64,000 nucleotides of DNA from Cupriavidus alkaliphilus (lineage in GTDB: Bacteria; Pseudomonadota; Gammaproteobacteria; Burkholderiales; Burkholderiaceae): positions 347,923 to 411,922 of the forward strand of contig NZ_FMAD01000006.1 of the NCBI RefSeq assembly GCF_900094595.1. Reading direction: 5' to 3'. The position numbers and the translations under genes were made by a program. Positions 52,856-62,675 of the stretch are shown one piece after another (position 1 is the first letter of the stretch; each line of letters opens with the position of its first letter). The notes under the pieces are model-generated. The model did no database searches. It had not been told where the DNA came from and saw nothing but the letters and a program-made list of their open reading frames with translations.

Positions 52856-52868
52856 GGAGCAAGTGACG

Positions 52869-54191
52869 ATGACCGGCAAAGCCACCCGCATCGAGCTGCT
52901 GAGCTTGAGCACTCCGCAGATGCGCGCCTTCCACCTGACCTGGATGGCGTTCTTCGTGTGTTTCTTCGCGTGGTTTGCCTGCGCGCCGCTGATGCCGGTG
53001 CTGAAGGGCGAGTTCGGCCTGAGCGCCGGCCAGATCGCCAACATCAATATCGCCGCGGTGGCGGTGACGATCCTGGTGCGCCTGGTGATCGGACCGATGT
53101 GCGACCGCTTTGGCCCGCGCAAGACCTATACCGGGCTGCTGGCGCTGGGCGCACTGCCGGTGCTGGGCGTGGCGCTGGCGCAGAACTACGAAACCTTCCT
53201 GGTGTTCCGAATGCTGATCGGCGCGGTCGGCGCGAGCTTCGTCATCACGCAGTACCACACCTCGGTGATGTTCGCGCCCAACGTGGTCGGCACCGCCAAC
53301 GCGACCACGGCCGGCTGGGGCAATGCCGGCGGCGGCGCCGCGCAGGCGCTGATGCCGCTGGTGCTGGCCGCGGTGCTGATGATGGGCGCGGACCACGCCT
53401 TCGGCTGGCGCATCGCGCTGCTGGTGCCGGGCGTGCTGATGCTGGTGATGGCCGTCGTCTACTACCGCTTCACCCAGGACTGCCCGGAAGGCAATTACTC
53501 GGACCTGCGCGCCCAGGGGATCGAGATCAGCGGCAAGGATGGCGGCAAGGGTGGCGGTGGCTGGGCCAGCTTCCGCGCCGCCAGCGCCAACTACCGCGTG
53601 TGGCTGCTGTTCATCACCTACGGCGCCTGCTTCGGCGTGGAGATCTTCATCCACAACATCGCCGCGATGTACTACGTCGACCGCTTTGGCCTGAGCCTGA
53701 AAGCCGCCGGCATGGCCGCCGCGAGCTTCGGCCTGCTGGCGCTGTTTGCCCGCGCCCTGGGCGGCTGGCTGTCGGACAAGGCGGCGCGCCGCCGCGGCCT
53801 GGATGCGCGCGCCACGCTGCTGTTCGCGCTGATCCTGGGCGAAGGCCTGGGCCTGCTGTGGTTCGCGCAGGCCGGCAACGTGGCCATGGCGGTGGTGGCG
53901 ATGCTGCTGTTCGGCCTGTTCACCCACATGGCCTGCGGCGCGACCTACGCGCTGGTGCCCTTCATCGACCGCAAGGCACTGGGCGGCGTGGCCGGGATCA
54001 TCGGCGCGGGCGGCAACGTCGGCGCGGTGGCCGCGGGCTTCCTGCTCAAGGGCCTGGGCAACGTGCAGCAGACCCTGACGGTGCTGGGCGTGCTGGCCAC
54101 CGTCGCCGCGGTCTGCGCCATCGCCATCCGCTTCAGCGCCGAGCACAAGGCGCGCGAGCAGGCGCTGTACGACAGCGCGCTGGCCAACTGA
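52869..54191 (+). CDS. NNP-family nitrate/nitrite transporter (NarK/NasA-type MFS)
   Basis: The 440-residue protein has 12 helices and the nitrate signature around GWGNAGGGAAQALMPL and a matching GIIGAGGNVGAVAAGF in the second half. It brings nitrate into the cytoplasm for the reductases encoded downstream. ATG 52869 has GGAG 10 bases upstream; it is first in a five-gene run under the sigma-54 promoter. Confidence 0.93.
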   Translation: MTGKATRIELLSLSTPQMRAFHLTWMAFFVCFFAWFACAPLMPVLKGEFGLSAGQIANINIAAVAVTILVRLVIGPMCDRFGPRKTYTGLLALGALPVLGVALAQNYETFLVFRMLIGAVGASFVITQYHTSVMFAPNVVGTANATTAGWGNAGGGAAQALMPLVLAAVLMMGADHAFGWRIALLVPGVLMLVMAVVYYRFTQDCPEGNYSDLRAQGIEISGKDGGKGGGGWASFRAASANYRVWLLFITYGACFGVEIFIHNIAAMYYVDRFGLSLKAAGMAAASFGLLALFARALGGWLSDKAARRRGLDARATLLFALILGEGLGLLWFAQAGNVAMAVVAMLLFGLFTHMACGATYALVPFIDRKALGGVAGIIGAGGNVGAVAAGFLLKGLGNVQQTLTVLGVLATVAAVCAIAIRFSAEHKAREQALYDSALAN

Positions 54192-54262
54192 ATTCCCTTT
54201 CGCCCCACCGCACCACAAGCACCACAAGCAGCAAAGACTGACTACCGGACAAGGAAAGCATC

Positions 54263-56824
54263 ATGAAACTGATCATCGTCGGCCACGGCATGGTAGGTCA
54301 CAAGTTCCTGGAATCGCTGGCGGACGCCGGTGCGGAAAACCTGGAAGTGACCGTGCTGTGCGAAGAACCGCGTCCCGCCTACGATCGCGTGCACCTGTCC
54401 GAGTTCTTCGCCGGCAAGTCGGCGGAAGACCTGTCGCTGGTGCCGGCGGGCTTCTTCGAGCAGCACGACAACATGCTGCTGCGCCTGAACGCGCGTGCCG
54501 TCGAGATCGACCGCGCCGCGCGCACGGTCAAGGTTTCCACCGGCGAGATCCTGTCCTATGACAAGCTGATCCTTGCCACCGGCTCCTACCCGTTCGTGCC
54601 GCCGGTGCCGGGCAAGGACCGCAAGGACTGCTTCGTCTATCGCACCATCGAAGACCTCGAGGCGATGCAGGAATGCGGCGCGCGCGCGCAGACCGGCGTG
54701 GTGGTCGGCGGCGGCCTGCTCGGCCTGGAATGCGCCAAGGCGCTGCGCGACATGGGCCTGCAGACGCACGTGGTGGAGTTCGCGCCGCGGCTGATGGCGG
54801 TGCAGGTCGACGAAGGCGGCGGCCGCATGCTGCGCCAGAAGATCGCCGGCCTGGGCGTGACCGCGCATACCGGCAAGAACACCGTCGAGATCGTCGACGG
54901 CGAGGACGGCACCCATCGCATGGTGTTCGCCGACGGCACGCATCTGGACACCGACATGATCGTGTTCTCGGCCGGCATCCGCCCGCGCGACGAACTGGCG
55001 CGCGCCTGCGGCCTGGAAGTCGGTGCGCGCGGCGGCATCGTGGTCGACAACAACTGCCGCACCTCCGACCCGGACATCTACGCGATCGGCGAATGCGCGC
55101 TGTGGGACGGCAAGATCTACGGCCTGGTGGCGCCCGGCTACGACATGGCCCGCGTGGCCGCGCGCCACTTGCGCGGCGAGGCGGCCGAGTTCAGCGGCGC
55201 CGACATGAGCACCAAGCTCAAGCTGATGGGCGTGGACGTGGCCAGCATCGGCGACCCGCACGGCACCGTGCCGGGCGCGCGCATCTACCAGTTCAGCGAC
55301 GACCGCAAGGAGGTCTACAAGAAGCTGGTGGTGTCCGACTGCGGCAAGTACCTGCTGGGCGGCGTGCTGATCGGCGATGCCAGCGAATACGGCACCCTGC
55401 TGCAGATGATGCTGAACCGGATCGAGCTGCCGGAATCGCCCGAGTTCCTGATCCTGCCGGACAGCAGCGGCAAGGCCAAGCCCGCGCTGGGTGCCGACGC
55501 CCTGCCCGACACCGCGCAGATCTGCTCGTGCAACAACGTCTCCAAGAGTGAGATCTGCGCCGCCGTCTGCGACGGCTCGACCAGCATCGGCGCACTCAAG
55601 ACCTGCACCAAGGCCGGCACCGCCTGCGGCGGCTGCGTGCCGCTGGTGACGCAGATCATGAAGGCCGAGATGAAGAAGCAAGGGATGGCGGTCAACAACC
55701 ATCTCTGCGAGCACTTTCCGTACTCGCGCCAGGAGCTGTACCACCTGGTGCGCGTGGGCCAGCACAAGACCTTCGATGCGCTGCTGCATGCGCACGGCAA
55801 CGGCCTTGGCTGCGATATCTGCAAGCCCACCGTGGGCAGCATCCTGGCCTCGTGCTGGAACGAGTTCGTGCTGAAGGAAGAGCACGCCAGCCTGCAGGAC
55901 TCGAACGACTACTACCTGGCCAATATCCAGAAGGACGGCACCTATTCGGTGGTGCCGCGCATGCCGGGCGGCGAGGTCACGCCCGAAGGCCTGATCGCCG
56001 TTGGCCAGGTGGCGAAGAAGTACGGCCTCTACACCAAGATCACCGGCGGCCAGCGCGTGGACCTGTTTGGTGCGCGAGCCGAGGAACTGCCCTATATCTG
56101 GGAAGAGCTGATCGCCGCCGGCTTTGAATCGGGGCATGCCTACGGCAAGGCGCTGCGCACCGTGAAGTCATGCGTGGGCTCGACCTGGTGCCGCTATGGC
56201 GTGGGCGATTCGGTTGGCCTCGCGATCGAACTGGAGAACCGCTACAAGGGCCTGCGCGCACCGCACAAGATCAAGTTCGGCGTGTCCGGCTGCACCCGCG
56301 AATGCGCCGAGGCGCAGGGCAAGGACGTGGGCGTGATCGCCACCGACAAGGGCTGGAACCTGTACGTGTGCGGCAACGGCGGCATGAAGCCGCGCCATGC
56401 CGAACTGCTGGCGAGCGACCTCGACCACGACACGCTGGTGCGCTACATCGACCGCTTCCTGATGTTCTACGTACGCACCGCCGACCGCCTGCAGCGCACC
56501 AGCGTCTGGCGCGACAACCTCGAAGGCGGCCTGGACTACCTGAAGGCCGTGGTGCTCGACGACAAGCTGGGCCTCGCCGCCGAGCTGGAAGCCGAGATGC
56601 AGCACGTGGTCGACACCTATGAGGACGAGTGGAAGAAGGCCGTGACCGACCCCGAGACGCGCAAGCGCTTCCGCCATTTCGTCAACAGCGACCGCCGCGA
56701 CGACAACCTGGTGTTTATCGAGGAGCGCGGCCAGATTCGCCCGGCCACGCCGGAGGAACGGAACTTGCAACGTTCCCGGCTGAGCCACATCCCCGTGGTG
56801 TCCATGCCCGCGAAAGCCGCCTGA
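54263..56824 (+). CDS. nirB: NirB, NADH-dependent assimilatory nitrite reductase large subunit
   Basis: NirB reduces nitrite to ammonium in the cytoplasm. The 853-residue protein has an FAD/NAD domain (LIIVGHGMVGHKFLE; VVVGGGLLGLECA), a BFD-like [2Fe-2S] domain (CSCNNVSKSE, CGGC), and the sirohaem/[4Fe-4S] part with SCVGSTWCRYG and GVSGCTRECAEAQGKD. All expected domains are in order and length is standard. It lies 71 bases after the transporter. Confidence 0.96.
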   Translation: MKLIIVGHGMVGHKFLESLADAGAENLEVTVLCEEPRPAYDRVHLSEFFAGKSAEDLSLVPAGFFEQHDNMLLRLNARAVEIDRAARTVKVSTGEILSYDKLILATGSYPFVPPVPGKDRKDCFVYRTIEDLEAMQECGARAQTGVVVGGGLLGLECAKALRDMGLQTHVVEFAPRLMAVQVDEGGGRMLRQKIAGLGVTAHTGKNTVEIVDGEDGTHRMVFADGTHLDTDMIVFSAGIRPRDELARACGLEVGARGGIVVDNNCRTSDPDIYAIGECALWDGKIYGLVAPGYDMARVAARHLRGEAAEFSGADMSTKLKLMGVDVASIGDPHGTVPGARIYQFSDDRKEVYKKLVVSDCGKYLLGGVLIGDASEYGTLLQMMLNRIELPESPEFLILPDSSGKAKPALGADALPDTAQICSCNNVSKSEICAAVCDGSTSIGALKTCTKAGTACGGCVPLVTQIMKAEMKKQGMAVNNHLCEHFPYSRQELYHLVRVGQHKTFDALLHAHGNGLGCDICKPTVGSILASCWNEFVLKEEHASLQDSNDYYLANIQKDGTYSVVPRMPGGEVTPEGLIAVGQVAKKYGLYTKITGGQRVDLFGARAEELPYIWEELIAAGFESGHAYGKALRTVKSCVGSTWCRYGVGDSVGLAIELENRYKGLRAPHKIKFGVSGCTRECAEAQGKDVGVIATDKGWNLYVCGNGGMKPRHAELLASDLDHDTLVRYIDRFLMFYVRTADRLQRTSVWRDNLEGGLDYLKAVVLDDKLGLAAELEAEMQHVVDTYEDEWKKAVTDPETRKRFRHFVNSDRRDDNLVFIEERGQIRPATPEERNLQRSRLSHIPVVSMPAKAA

Positions 56825-56850
56825 CCGTGCCCGCAAACAAGGAGAACGTG

Positions 56851-57234
56851 ATGAGCCATCCCCACCATGCCGAAACCTGGACCGCCGTCTGCACCGTACG
56901 CGATATCGTTCCCAACACTGGTGTGTGCGCGCTGGTAGACGAACGGCAGGTCGCCGTATTCCGCATCGGCCGCGGCGACGAGGTCTACGCCATCGACAAC
57001 TTCGATCCCAACGCGCAGGCCGCGGTGCTGTCGCGCGGGCTGGTCGGCAACCTGGGCGAGCGCCTGGTGGTGGCCTCGCCGATCTACAAGCACCACTTCG
57101 ACCTGCGCACCGGCGAATGCCTGGAGGCGCCCGAGCAATCGGTCAACGCCTACGCCGCGCGCGTCTACGACGGCAAGGTGTGGATCGCCGCCGGCGCGGC
57201 CGTGCGCGAGGCCGAGGAAGAACTCGCCGCCTGA
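56851..57234 (+). CDS. nirD: NirD, nitrite reductase small subunit
   Basis: The 127-residue protein has a Rieske-like fold without iron ligands (SPIYKHHFDLRTGECLE), as known for NirD. It forms a complex with NirB. ATG 56851 with AGGAGAACGTG upstream is preferred (a GTG at 56848 is adjacent). It follows nirB by 26 bases. Confidence 0.94.
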   Translation: MSHPHHAETWTAVCTVRDIVPNTGVCALVDERQVAVFRIGRGDEVYAIDNFDPNAQAAVLSRGLVGNLGERLVVASPIYKHHFDLRTGECLEAPEQSVNAYAARVYDGKVWIAAGAAVREAEEELAA

Positions 57235-57301
57235 GCCCGCGCCGTCCAAAGTTGCCCTGATGTTGCCCCTGCCCAACCGCCCCGCCAACGGAGATGCCGG
57301 C

Positions 57302-58543
57302 ATGACGCCTTCCGCCACCCCCCAAGCCCGGCCGCGCCTGGTCGTCGTCGGCAACGGCATGGCCGGCATGCGCACCGTCGAGGAACTAATGCGCCTGGCG
57401 CCGGACCTGTACGACATCACGGTGTTCGGCGCCGAGCCGCATGGCAACTACAACCGCATCCTGCTGTCGCCGGTGCTGGCCGGCGAGAAGACGGTGGCGG
57501 ACATCATGCTGAACACGCGCGAGTGGTACGAAGAGAACGGCATCGAGCTGCTCGCCGGCGATCCCGTGGTATCGATCGACCGGCCGCGCCGCGTGGTGCG
57601 TTCCGCCGCGGGGCGCGAGGTGCGCTATGACCGCCTGCTGCTGGCCACCGGCTCGAAGCCGTTCATCATTCCGGTGCCGGGCCACCAGCTCGACGGCGTG
57701 ATCGCGTTCCGCGACATCCAGGACGTCGAGACCATGCTGCAGGCCGCGCGCAACCACCGCCACGCGGTGGTGATCGGCGGCGGCCTGCTGGGGCTGGAGG
57801 CCGCCAATGGCTTGCTGCGCCAGGGCATGGACGTGACCGTGGTGCACCTGGCCGACTGCCTGATGGAGCGCCAGCTCGACAAGGCTGCCGCCACGCTGCT
57901 CAAGGGCGCGCTGGAACGCAAGGGGCTGCGCTTCCTGCTGAGCGCGCAGACCGCGGAGATTCTCGGCAGCGAACGCGTCACCGGGGTGCGCTTCAAGGAC
58001 GGCAGCGAGATCCCCGCGGACCTGGTGGTGATGACCGCCGGCGTGCGCCCCAATATCGAACTGGCGGCCAGCGCCGGCCTGCACTGCGAGCGCGCCATCG
58101 TCGTCGACGACACGCTACAGACCTACGACCCGCGCATCTATGCCGTCGGCGAATGCGTGCAGCATCGCCAGGCCACCTTCGGGCTGGTCGCGCCGATCTG
58201 GGACCAGGCGCGCGTGTGTGCCGCGCATCTGGCCGGCGCCGGCCATCGCCGCTACGTGCAGCAGGCCACCGCCACCAAGCTGAAGGTGACCGGCGTGGAC
58301 CTGTACTCGGCCGGCGACTTCATCGGCGGTGAAGGCAGCGAAGACCTGGTGCTGCGCGACGCGCGCCGCGGCGTCTACAAGCGCCTGGTGCTGCAGGACG
58401 GACGCCTGGTTGGTGCCGTGCTGTACGGCGACGTGCAGGACGGTGCCTGGTATTTCGAGCTGATCCAGCAACGCACACCGGTGGCGGCGCTGCGCCAGCG
58501 CCTGCTGTTCGGCAAGGCCCAGTGCGAAGCGCTGGCTGCCTAG
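57302..58543 (+). CDS. FAD-dependent NAD(P) oxidoreductase, electron donor for nitrate reductase
   Basis: The 413-residue flavoprotein resembles the N-terminal domain of NirB: RLVVVGNGMAGMRTVEEL (FAD) and HAVVIGGGLLGLEAANGL (NAD). In assimilatory systems a separate flavoprotein of this kind (NasB/NasC role, names vary) gives NADH electrons to NasA. It sits between nirD and nasA. ATG 57302 with CGGAG upstream is preferred; ATG 57260 is possible. Confidence 0.87.
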   Translation: MTPSATPQARPRLVVVGNGMAGMRTVEELMRLAPDLYDITVFGAEPHGNYNRILLSPVLAGEKTVADIMLNTREWYEENGIELLAGDPVVSIDRPRRVVRSAAGREVRYDRLLLATGSKPFIIPVPGHQLDGVIAFRDIQDVETMLQAARNHRHAVVIGGGLLGLEAANGLLRQGMDVTVVHLADCLMERQLDKAAATLLKGALERKGLRFLLSAQTAEILGSERVTGVRFKDGSEIPADLVVMTAGVRPNIELAASAGLHCERAIVVDDTLQTYDPRIYAVGECVQHRQATFGLVAPIWDQARVCAAHLAGAGHRRYVQQATATKLKVTGVDLYSAGDFIGGEGSEDLVLRDARRGVYKRLVLQDGRLVGAVLYGDVQDGAWYFELIQQRTPVAALRQRLLFGKAQCEALAA

Positions 58544-58584
58544 CGTCACCCAAAGCCATATAACGCCCCCCGCACGGAGAACGC

Positions 58585-61308
58585 GTGAACCTGTCCGACA
58601 TCCCGGTTGTATCCGCAACCCTGACCACTACCACCGCCACCACGTGCCCGTACTGCGGCGTCGGCTGCGGCGTGCGTGCCTCGGTACGCGCCGATGGCCA
58701 GGTCGAGATCGCGGGCGACGCGCAGCATCCGTCCAACCAGGGCCGGCTCTGCGTCAAGGGCTCGGCGCTGGGCGAAACGGTGGACCTGGAGGGACGCCTG
58801 CTCCATCCCAAGCTGCGCGATGCCGAGGGCCGCTTGCAGCAGGTGTCATGGGACCGCGCGCTCGACACCGTGGCGCAGGGCTTCACCGACATCATCCGCC
58901 GCCATGGTCCGGATTCGGTCGCGCTCTACGTCTCGGGCCAGTTGCTGACCGAGGACTACTACGTCGCGAACAAGCTGATGAAGGGCTTTATCGGCAGCGC
59001 CAATATCGATACTAACTCGCGCCTGTGCATGTCGTCGGCCGTCGCCGGCCACAAGCGCGCCTTCGGCGAAGACCTGGTGCCGGGCAACTACGAAGACCTG
59101 GAACTTGCCGACCTGGTGGTGCTGGTGGGCTCCAACACCGCGTGGTGCCATCCGATCCTGTTCCAGCGCCTGTCCCGGGCCAAGGAAGCCCGCCCGGAGA
59201 TGAAGATCGTGGCGATCGACCCGCGCCGCACCGCCACCTGCGAACTGGCCGACCTGCACCTGGCGATCCGGCCGGGCACCGATGTGTGGCTGTTCAACGG
59301 GCTGCTGAGCTACCTGGCGCGTGAAGGCCACGCCAACGCCGCCTTCGTCGCCGCCAGCACCGCGGGACTGGATGAGGCCCTGCGGGCCGCCGACGCCGCC
59401 TGCGCCGATCCGGCTGCCGTGGCCCGCGCCTGCAAGCTGAACCTGCAGGACGTGCTGGACTTCTACGCATTGTTCGCACAGACCGGAAAGACCGTGACGG
59501 CCTTTTCGCAGGGCGTCAACCAGTCGTCCGCCGGGACCGACAAGGTCAACAGCATCATCAACTGCCATCTGCTCACCGGCCGTATCGGCCAGCCGGGCAT
59601 GGGGCCGTTCTCGCTGACCGGCCAGCCCAACGCGATGGGCGGGCGCGAAGTCGGTGGCCTGGCCAACATGCTGGCCGCGCATATGGAACTGGCCAACCCG
59701 CTGCATCGCGACGTGGTGCAGGGCTTCTGGCAATCGCCGGCGATGGCCGACCGTCCTGGACTGAAGGCGGTAGAGCTGTTCGAGGCCATCGAAGCCGGCC
59801 GCGTCAAGGCGGTCTGGGTGATCGCCACCAACCCGGTGGTGAGCCTGCCCGATGCCGACCAGGTGCGCCGTGCGCTGGCCAGGTGCGAACTGGTGGTCAG
59901 CAGCGACATCATCGAGCGCACCGACACCAACGCCGCCGCGCATGTGCTGCTGCCCGCGCTGGGCTGGGGCGAGAAGGACGGCACCGTCACCAACTCGGAG
60001 CGGCGTATTTCGCGTCAGCGCGCCTTCCTGCCGGCGCCGGGCGAAGCGCGCGCCGACTGGGACATCCTGTGCGAGGTGGCACGCCGCATGGGCTTCAGCG
60101 GCTTCAGCTATGCCGGTCCGCACCAGATCTTCGACGAACACGCGCGACTGAGTGCCTGGCGCAAGGATGACGCGCCGCGCGCGTTCGATATCGGCGGGCT
60201 GGCCGGCCTCGACCCGGTGCGCTATGACGCGCTGGAGCCGGTGCAGTGGCCCGTGCCCGCGCAAGGCGCGCAGGATGCGCGGCGGTTGTTCGGCGATGGC
60301 CGCTACGCCCACGCCGACGGCCGCGCCCGCTTTGTCGCCACGCCACCGCGCGCGCCGGCCCACGCGCCCGACGACGACTTCCCGCTGATCCTCAACACCG
60401 GCCGCGTGCGCGACCAGTGGCACACCATGACGCGCACCGGCAAGTCGGCCAAGCTGGCCGACCATCTGCCCGAGCCCTTTGTCGACATGCACCCGCAGGA
60501 CGCGCTGCTGTGCGGCGTGGGCGAAGGCAAGCTCGCGCGCGTCAGCACCCGCTGGGGCGCGATGGTCGCACGCGTGCGGCATGGCGGCGGCATTCCGCGC
60601 GGCAGCGTGTTCGTGCCGATCCACTGGAACGGACAATTCAGCTCCGACGCCCGCGTCGGCGCGCTGGTCAATCCGGTGGTCGATCCCGTTTCCGGCGAGC
60701 CCGAGTTCAAGCACACGCCGGTGCGGGTCGAGCCGTTCGGCGTGCACTGGCACGGCTTTATGCTGAGCCGCCGTGCGTTGCCGGCGGAAGCGCTGACCTA
60801 CTGGACGCGCGTGCAGGGCCGTCAGTTCCAGCGTTACGAATTTGCCGGCCGCGACACGGTCGCCGACCGCACCGCCTGGGCCCGCGCGCTGCTCGGCGTG
60901 ACCGATCCGGACGCCGACTGGCTGGAATACGAAGACCGCGCCGCGGGCGTGTACCACGCGGGCCATGTCGTCGACGACCGGCTCGAGGCCTGCGTCTATG
61001 TGTCGACGCGTCCCGAGCTGCCGTCGCGCGCCTGGCTCGCCGGACTGTTCGGTCGCGAGCGACTGGAAGACGCGGACCGCATCGGGCTGCTGCTCGGACA
61101 GCCGATGGAGAAAGGCGCCGATACCGGACCGACGGTGTGCTCGTGCTTCGGCGTCGGGCGCAACACCATCTGCGATGCCGTGCGCAAGCACGACCTGAAA
61201 ACGCCCGCCGAGATCACGGCCTGCGTCAAGGCCGGCGGCAACTGCGGCTCGTGCGTGCCGGAGCTGAAAAAGCTGCTGGTGGAGGTGCGCGTAGCCGAAG
61301 CGGCCTGA
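58585..61308 (+). CDS. nasA: NasA, assimilatory nitrate reductase catalytic subunit
   Basis: The 907-residue molybdenum enzyme reduces nitrate to nitrite in the cytoplasm. It has an N-terminal [4Fe-4S] motif (CPYCGVGCGV, then CVKG), the bis-MGD domains, and at its C-terminus a BFD-like [2Fe-2S] domain (CSCFGVGRNTI, CGSC) which probably receives electrons from the flavoprotein encoded upstream. The start is GTG 58585. It ends the nitrate operon. Confidence 0.94.
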   Translation: MNLSDIPVVSATLTTTTATTCPYCGVGCGVRASVRADGQVEIAGDAQHPSNQGRLCVKGSALGETVDLEGRLLHPKLRDAEGRLQQVSWDRALDTVAQGFTDIIRRHGPDSVALYVSGQLLTEDYYVANKLMKGFIGSANIDTNSRLCMSSAVAGHKRAFGEDLVPGNYEDLELADLVVLVGSNTAWCHPILFQRLSRAKEARPEMKIVAIDPRRTATCELADLHLAIRPGTDVWLFNGLLSYLAREGHANAAFVAASTAGLDEALRAADAACADPAAVARACKLNLQDVLDFYALFAQTGKTVTAFSQGVNQSSAGTDKVNSIINCHLLTGRIGQPGMGPFSLTGQPNAMGGREVGGLANMLAAHMELANPLHRDVVQGFWQSPAMADRPGLKAVELFEAIEAGRVKAVWVIATNPVVSLPDADQVRRALARCELVVSSDIIERTDTNAAAHVLLPALGWGEKDGTVTNSERRISRQRAFLPAPGEARADWDILCEVARRMGFSGFSYAGPHQIFDEHARLSAWRKDDAPRAFDIGGLAGLDPVRYDALEPVQWPVPAQGAQDARRLFGDGRYAHADGRARFVATPPRAPAHAPDDDFPLILNTGRVRDQWHTMTRTGKSAKLADHLPEPFVDMHPQDALLCGVGEGKLARVSTRWGAMVARVRHGGGIPRGSVFVPIHWNGQFSSDARVGALVNPVVDPVSGEPEFKHTPVRVEPFGVHWHGFMLSRRALPAEALTYWTRVQGRQFQRYEFAGRDTVADRTAWARALLGVTDPDADWLEYEDRAAGVYHAGHVVDDRLEACVYVSTRPELPSRAWLAGLFGRERLEDADRIGLLLGQPMEKGADTGPTVCSCFGVGRNTICDAVRKHDLKTPAEITACVKAGGNCGSCVPELKKLLVEVRVAEAA

Positions 61309-61437
61309 TCTTTCACCACGCATTAGGCATCCTTCACGAGAACCAGATTGCTGTTGCCACGGCTTGCCGCCATGCTAGCCGCGCAACCCTGACAAGCCGC
61401 CCCGGACCCACGGCGCGGCACCTATCTGGAGACAGCA

Positions 61438-62445
61438 ATGAAGGATGCGAAGTATTGGCACGCCGGGCCGCGATGGCTGGCGGGCGTGCTGGTGACGGTT
61501 TCTGCCATGGCAGGCGTCTCGGGCGCGGCAGCGGCCGATGCCTATCCGGCCAAGCCGATCACCCTGGTCGTGCCCTACTCCGCCGGCGGCCCGACCGATG
61601 TTGTCGCGCGCACGCTGGCGCAGGCGATGTCGCAAGACCTTGGCCAGAGCATCGTGGTGGAAAACCGCACCGGTGCCGGCGGCACCGTGGCGGCCGCCTT
61701 CGTCGCCCGCGCCCAGGCCGACGGCTATACGCTGCTGATCCACCACAACGGCATGGCGACCGCGCCGGCGCTGTACAAAAAGCTGTCGTATGCGCCGCTG
61801 AAGGACTTCGAGTACGTCGGCCAGGTCGCGGATGTGCCGATGACGCTGATGGGCCGCAAGGACCTGCCGGCGAAGACGGTGCCGGAGCTGATCCGGTACG
61901 TGGCGCAGAACAAGGACAAGGTGTCGCTCGCCAATGCCGGCCTGGGCGCCGTGTCGCAGCTTTGCGGGCTGCTGTTCGAACAATCGGTGCACGTCAAGCT
62001 GAATGCCATTCCCTACCAGGGCGCGGGCCCCGCGCTGACCGCGCTGCTGGGCGGCCAGGTCGATTTGCTGTGCGACCAGACCACGGCCACCCTGCCCCAT
62101 ATCCAGGCCGATCGCGTGCGCCTGTTCGGCGTTACCACGCCGGCCCGGATCAAGGCGCTGCCGCAGGCCCCGACTCTGCAGGAAGGCGGGCTGAAAGGCT
62201 TTGACGTCAAGGTATGGCACGGCATCTACGCGCCCAAGGGCACGCCGCCGGCCGCCGTCGAACGCCTGACCAGGGCATTGCAGAAGGGGCTAAAGGATCC
62301 GGCCGTGATCAAGAAGCTGGACGGACTCGGCGCGGAAATCGTTCCGGTCGACAAGCAGACGCCTGATGGCCTGCGGACGCTGCTGAAGGCGGAAAGTGAC
62401 AAGTGGCAGCCGCTGCTGAAGTCGATGAAGGCCGAGGCCGACTAA
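61438..62445 (+). CDS. Bug-family tripartite tricarboxylate transporter binding protein
   Basis: The 335-residue protein has a signal peptide (about residues 1-33) and the Bug pattern YPAKPITLVVPYSAGGPTDV and GQSIVVENRTGAGG. Bug proteins bind small carboxylates in the periplasm and are very abundant in Burkholderiales. No membrane partner (TctAB) is encoded nearby, as is common. The ligand is unknown. Confidence 0.92.
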   Translation: MKDAKYWHAGPRWLAGVLVTVSAMAGVSGAAAADAYPAKPITLVVPYSAGGPTDVVARTLAQAMSQDLGQSIVVENRTGAGGTVAAAFVARAQADGYTLLIHHNGMATAPALYKKLSYAPLKDFEYVGQVADVPMTLMGRKDLPAKTVPELIRYVAQNKDKVSLANAGLGAVSQLCGLLFEQSVHVKLNAIPYQGAGPALTALLGGQVDLLCDQTTATLPHIQADRVRLFGVTTPARIKALPQAPTLQEGGLKGFDVKVWHGIYAPKGTPPAAVERLTRALQKGLKDPAVIKKLDGLGAEIVPVDKQTPDGLRTLLKAESDKWQPLLKSMKAEAD

Positions 62446-62490
62446 GCCCACGCTCCTTTCCCGGCTATACGTTAGAATCTTCCATCTTCC

Positions 62491-62513
62491 GGGCGGACTT
62501 CCCTGGTCCGCCC
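62491..62513 (+). terminator. Hairpin after the Bug gene
   Basis: GGGCGGAC at 62491-62498 pairs with GTCCGCCC at 62506-62513. No T-run follows, so it is a weak candidate terminator. Confidence 0.4.
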
Positions 62514-62675
62514 ATCCCGCCTGACTGGTGCCCCCGCGCACCGCTTCTGTCTGCGCCCGACTCCGCGGCGCCGCTCAATTCCCCGATTTAGCTGGTTTTC
62601 GCCCTCGATGCCGTCGCGTTGCGTCGTCTCGACGCGCGCTTTGGCTGTCCGTCATCTTCACCCCGGAGTTTCCGC

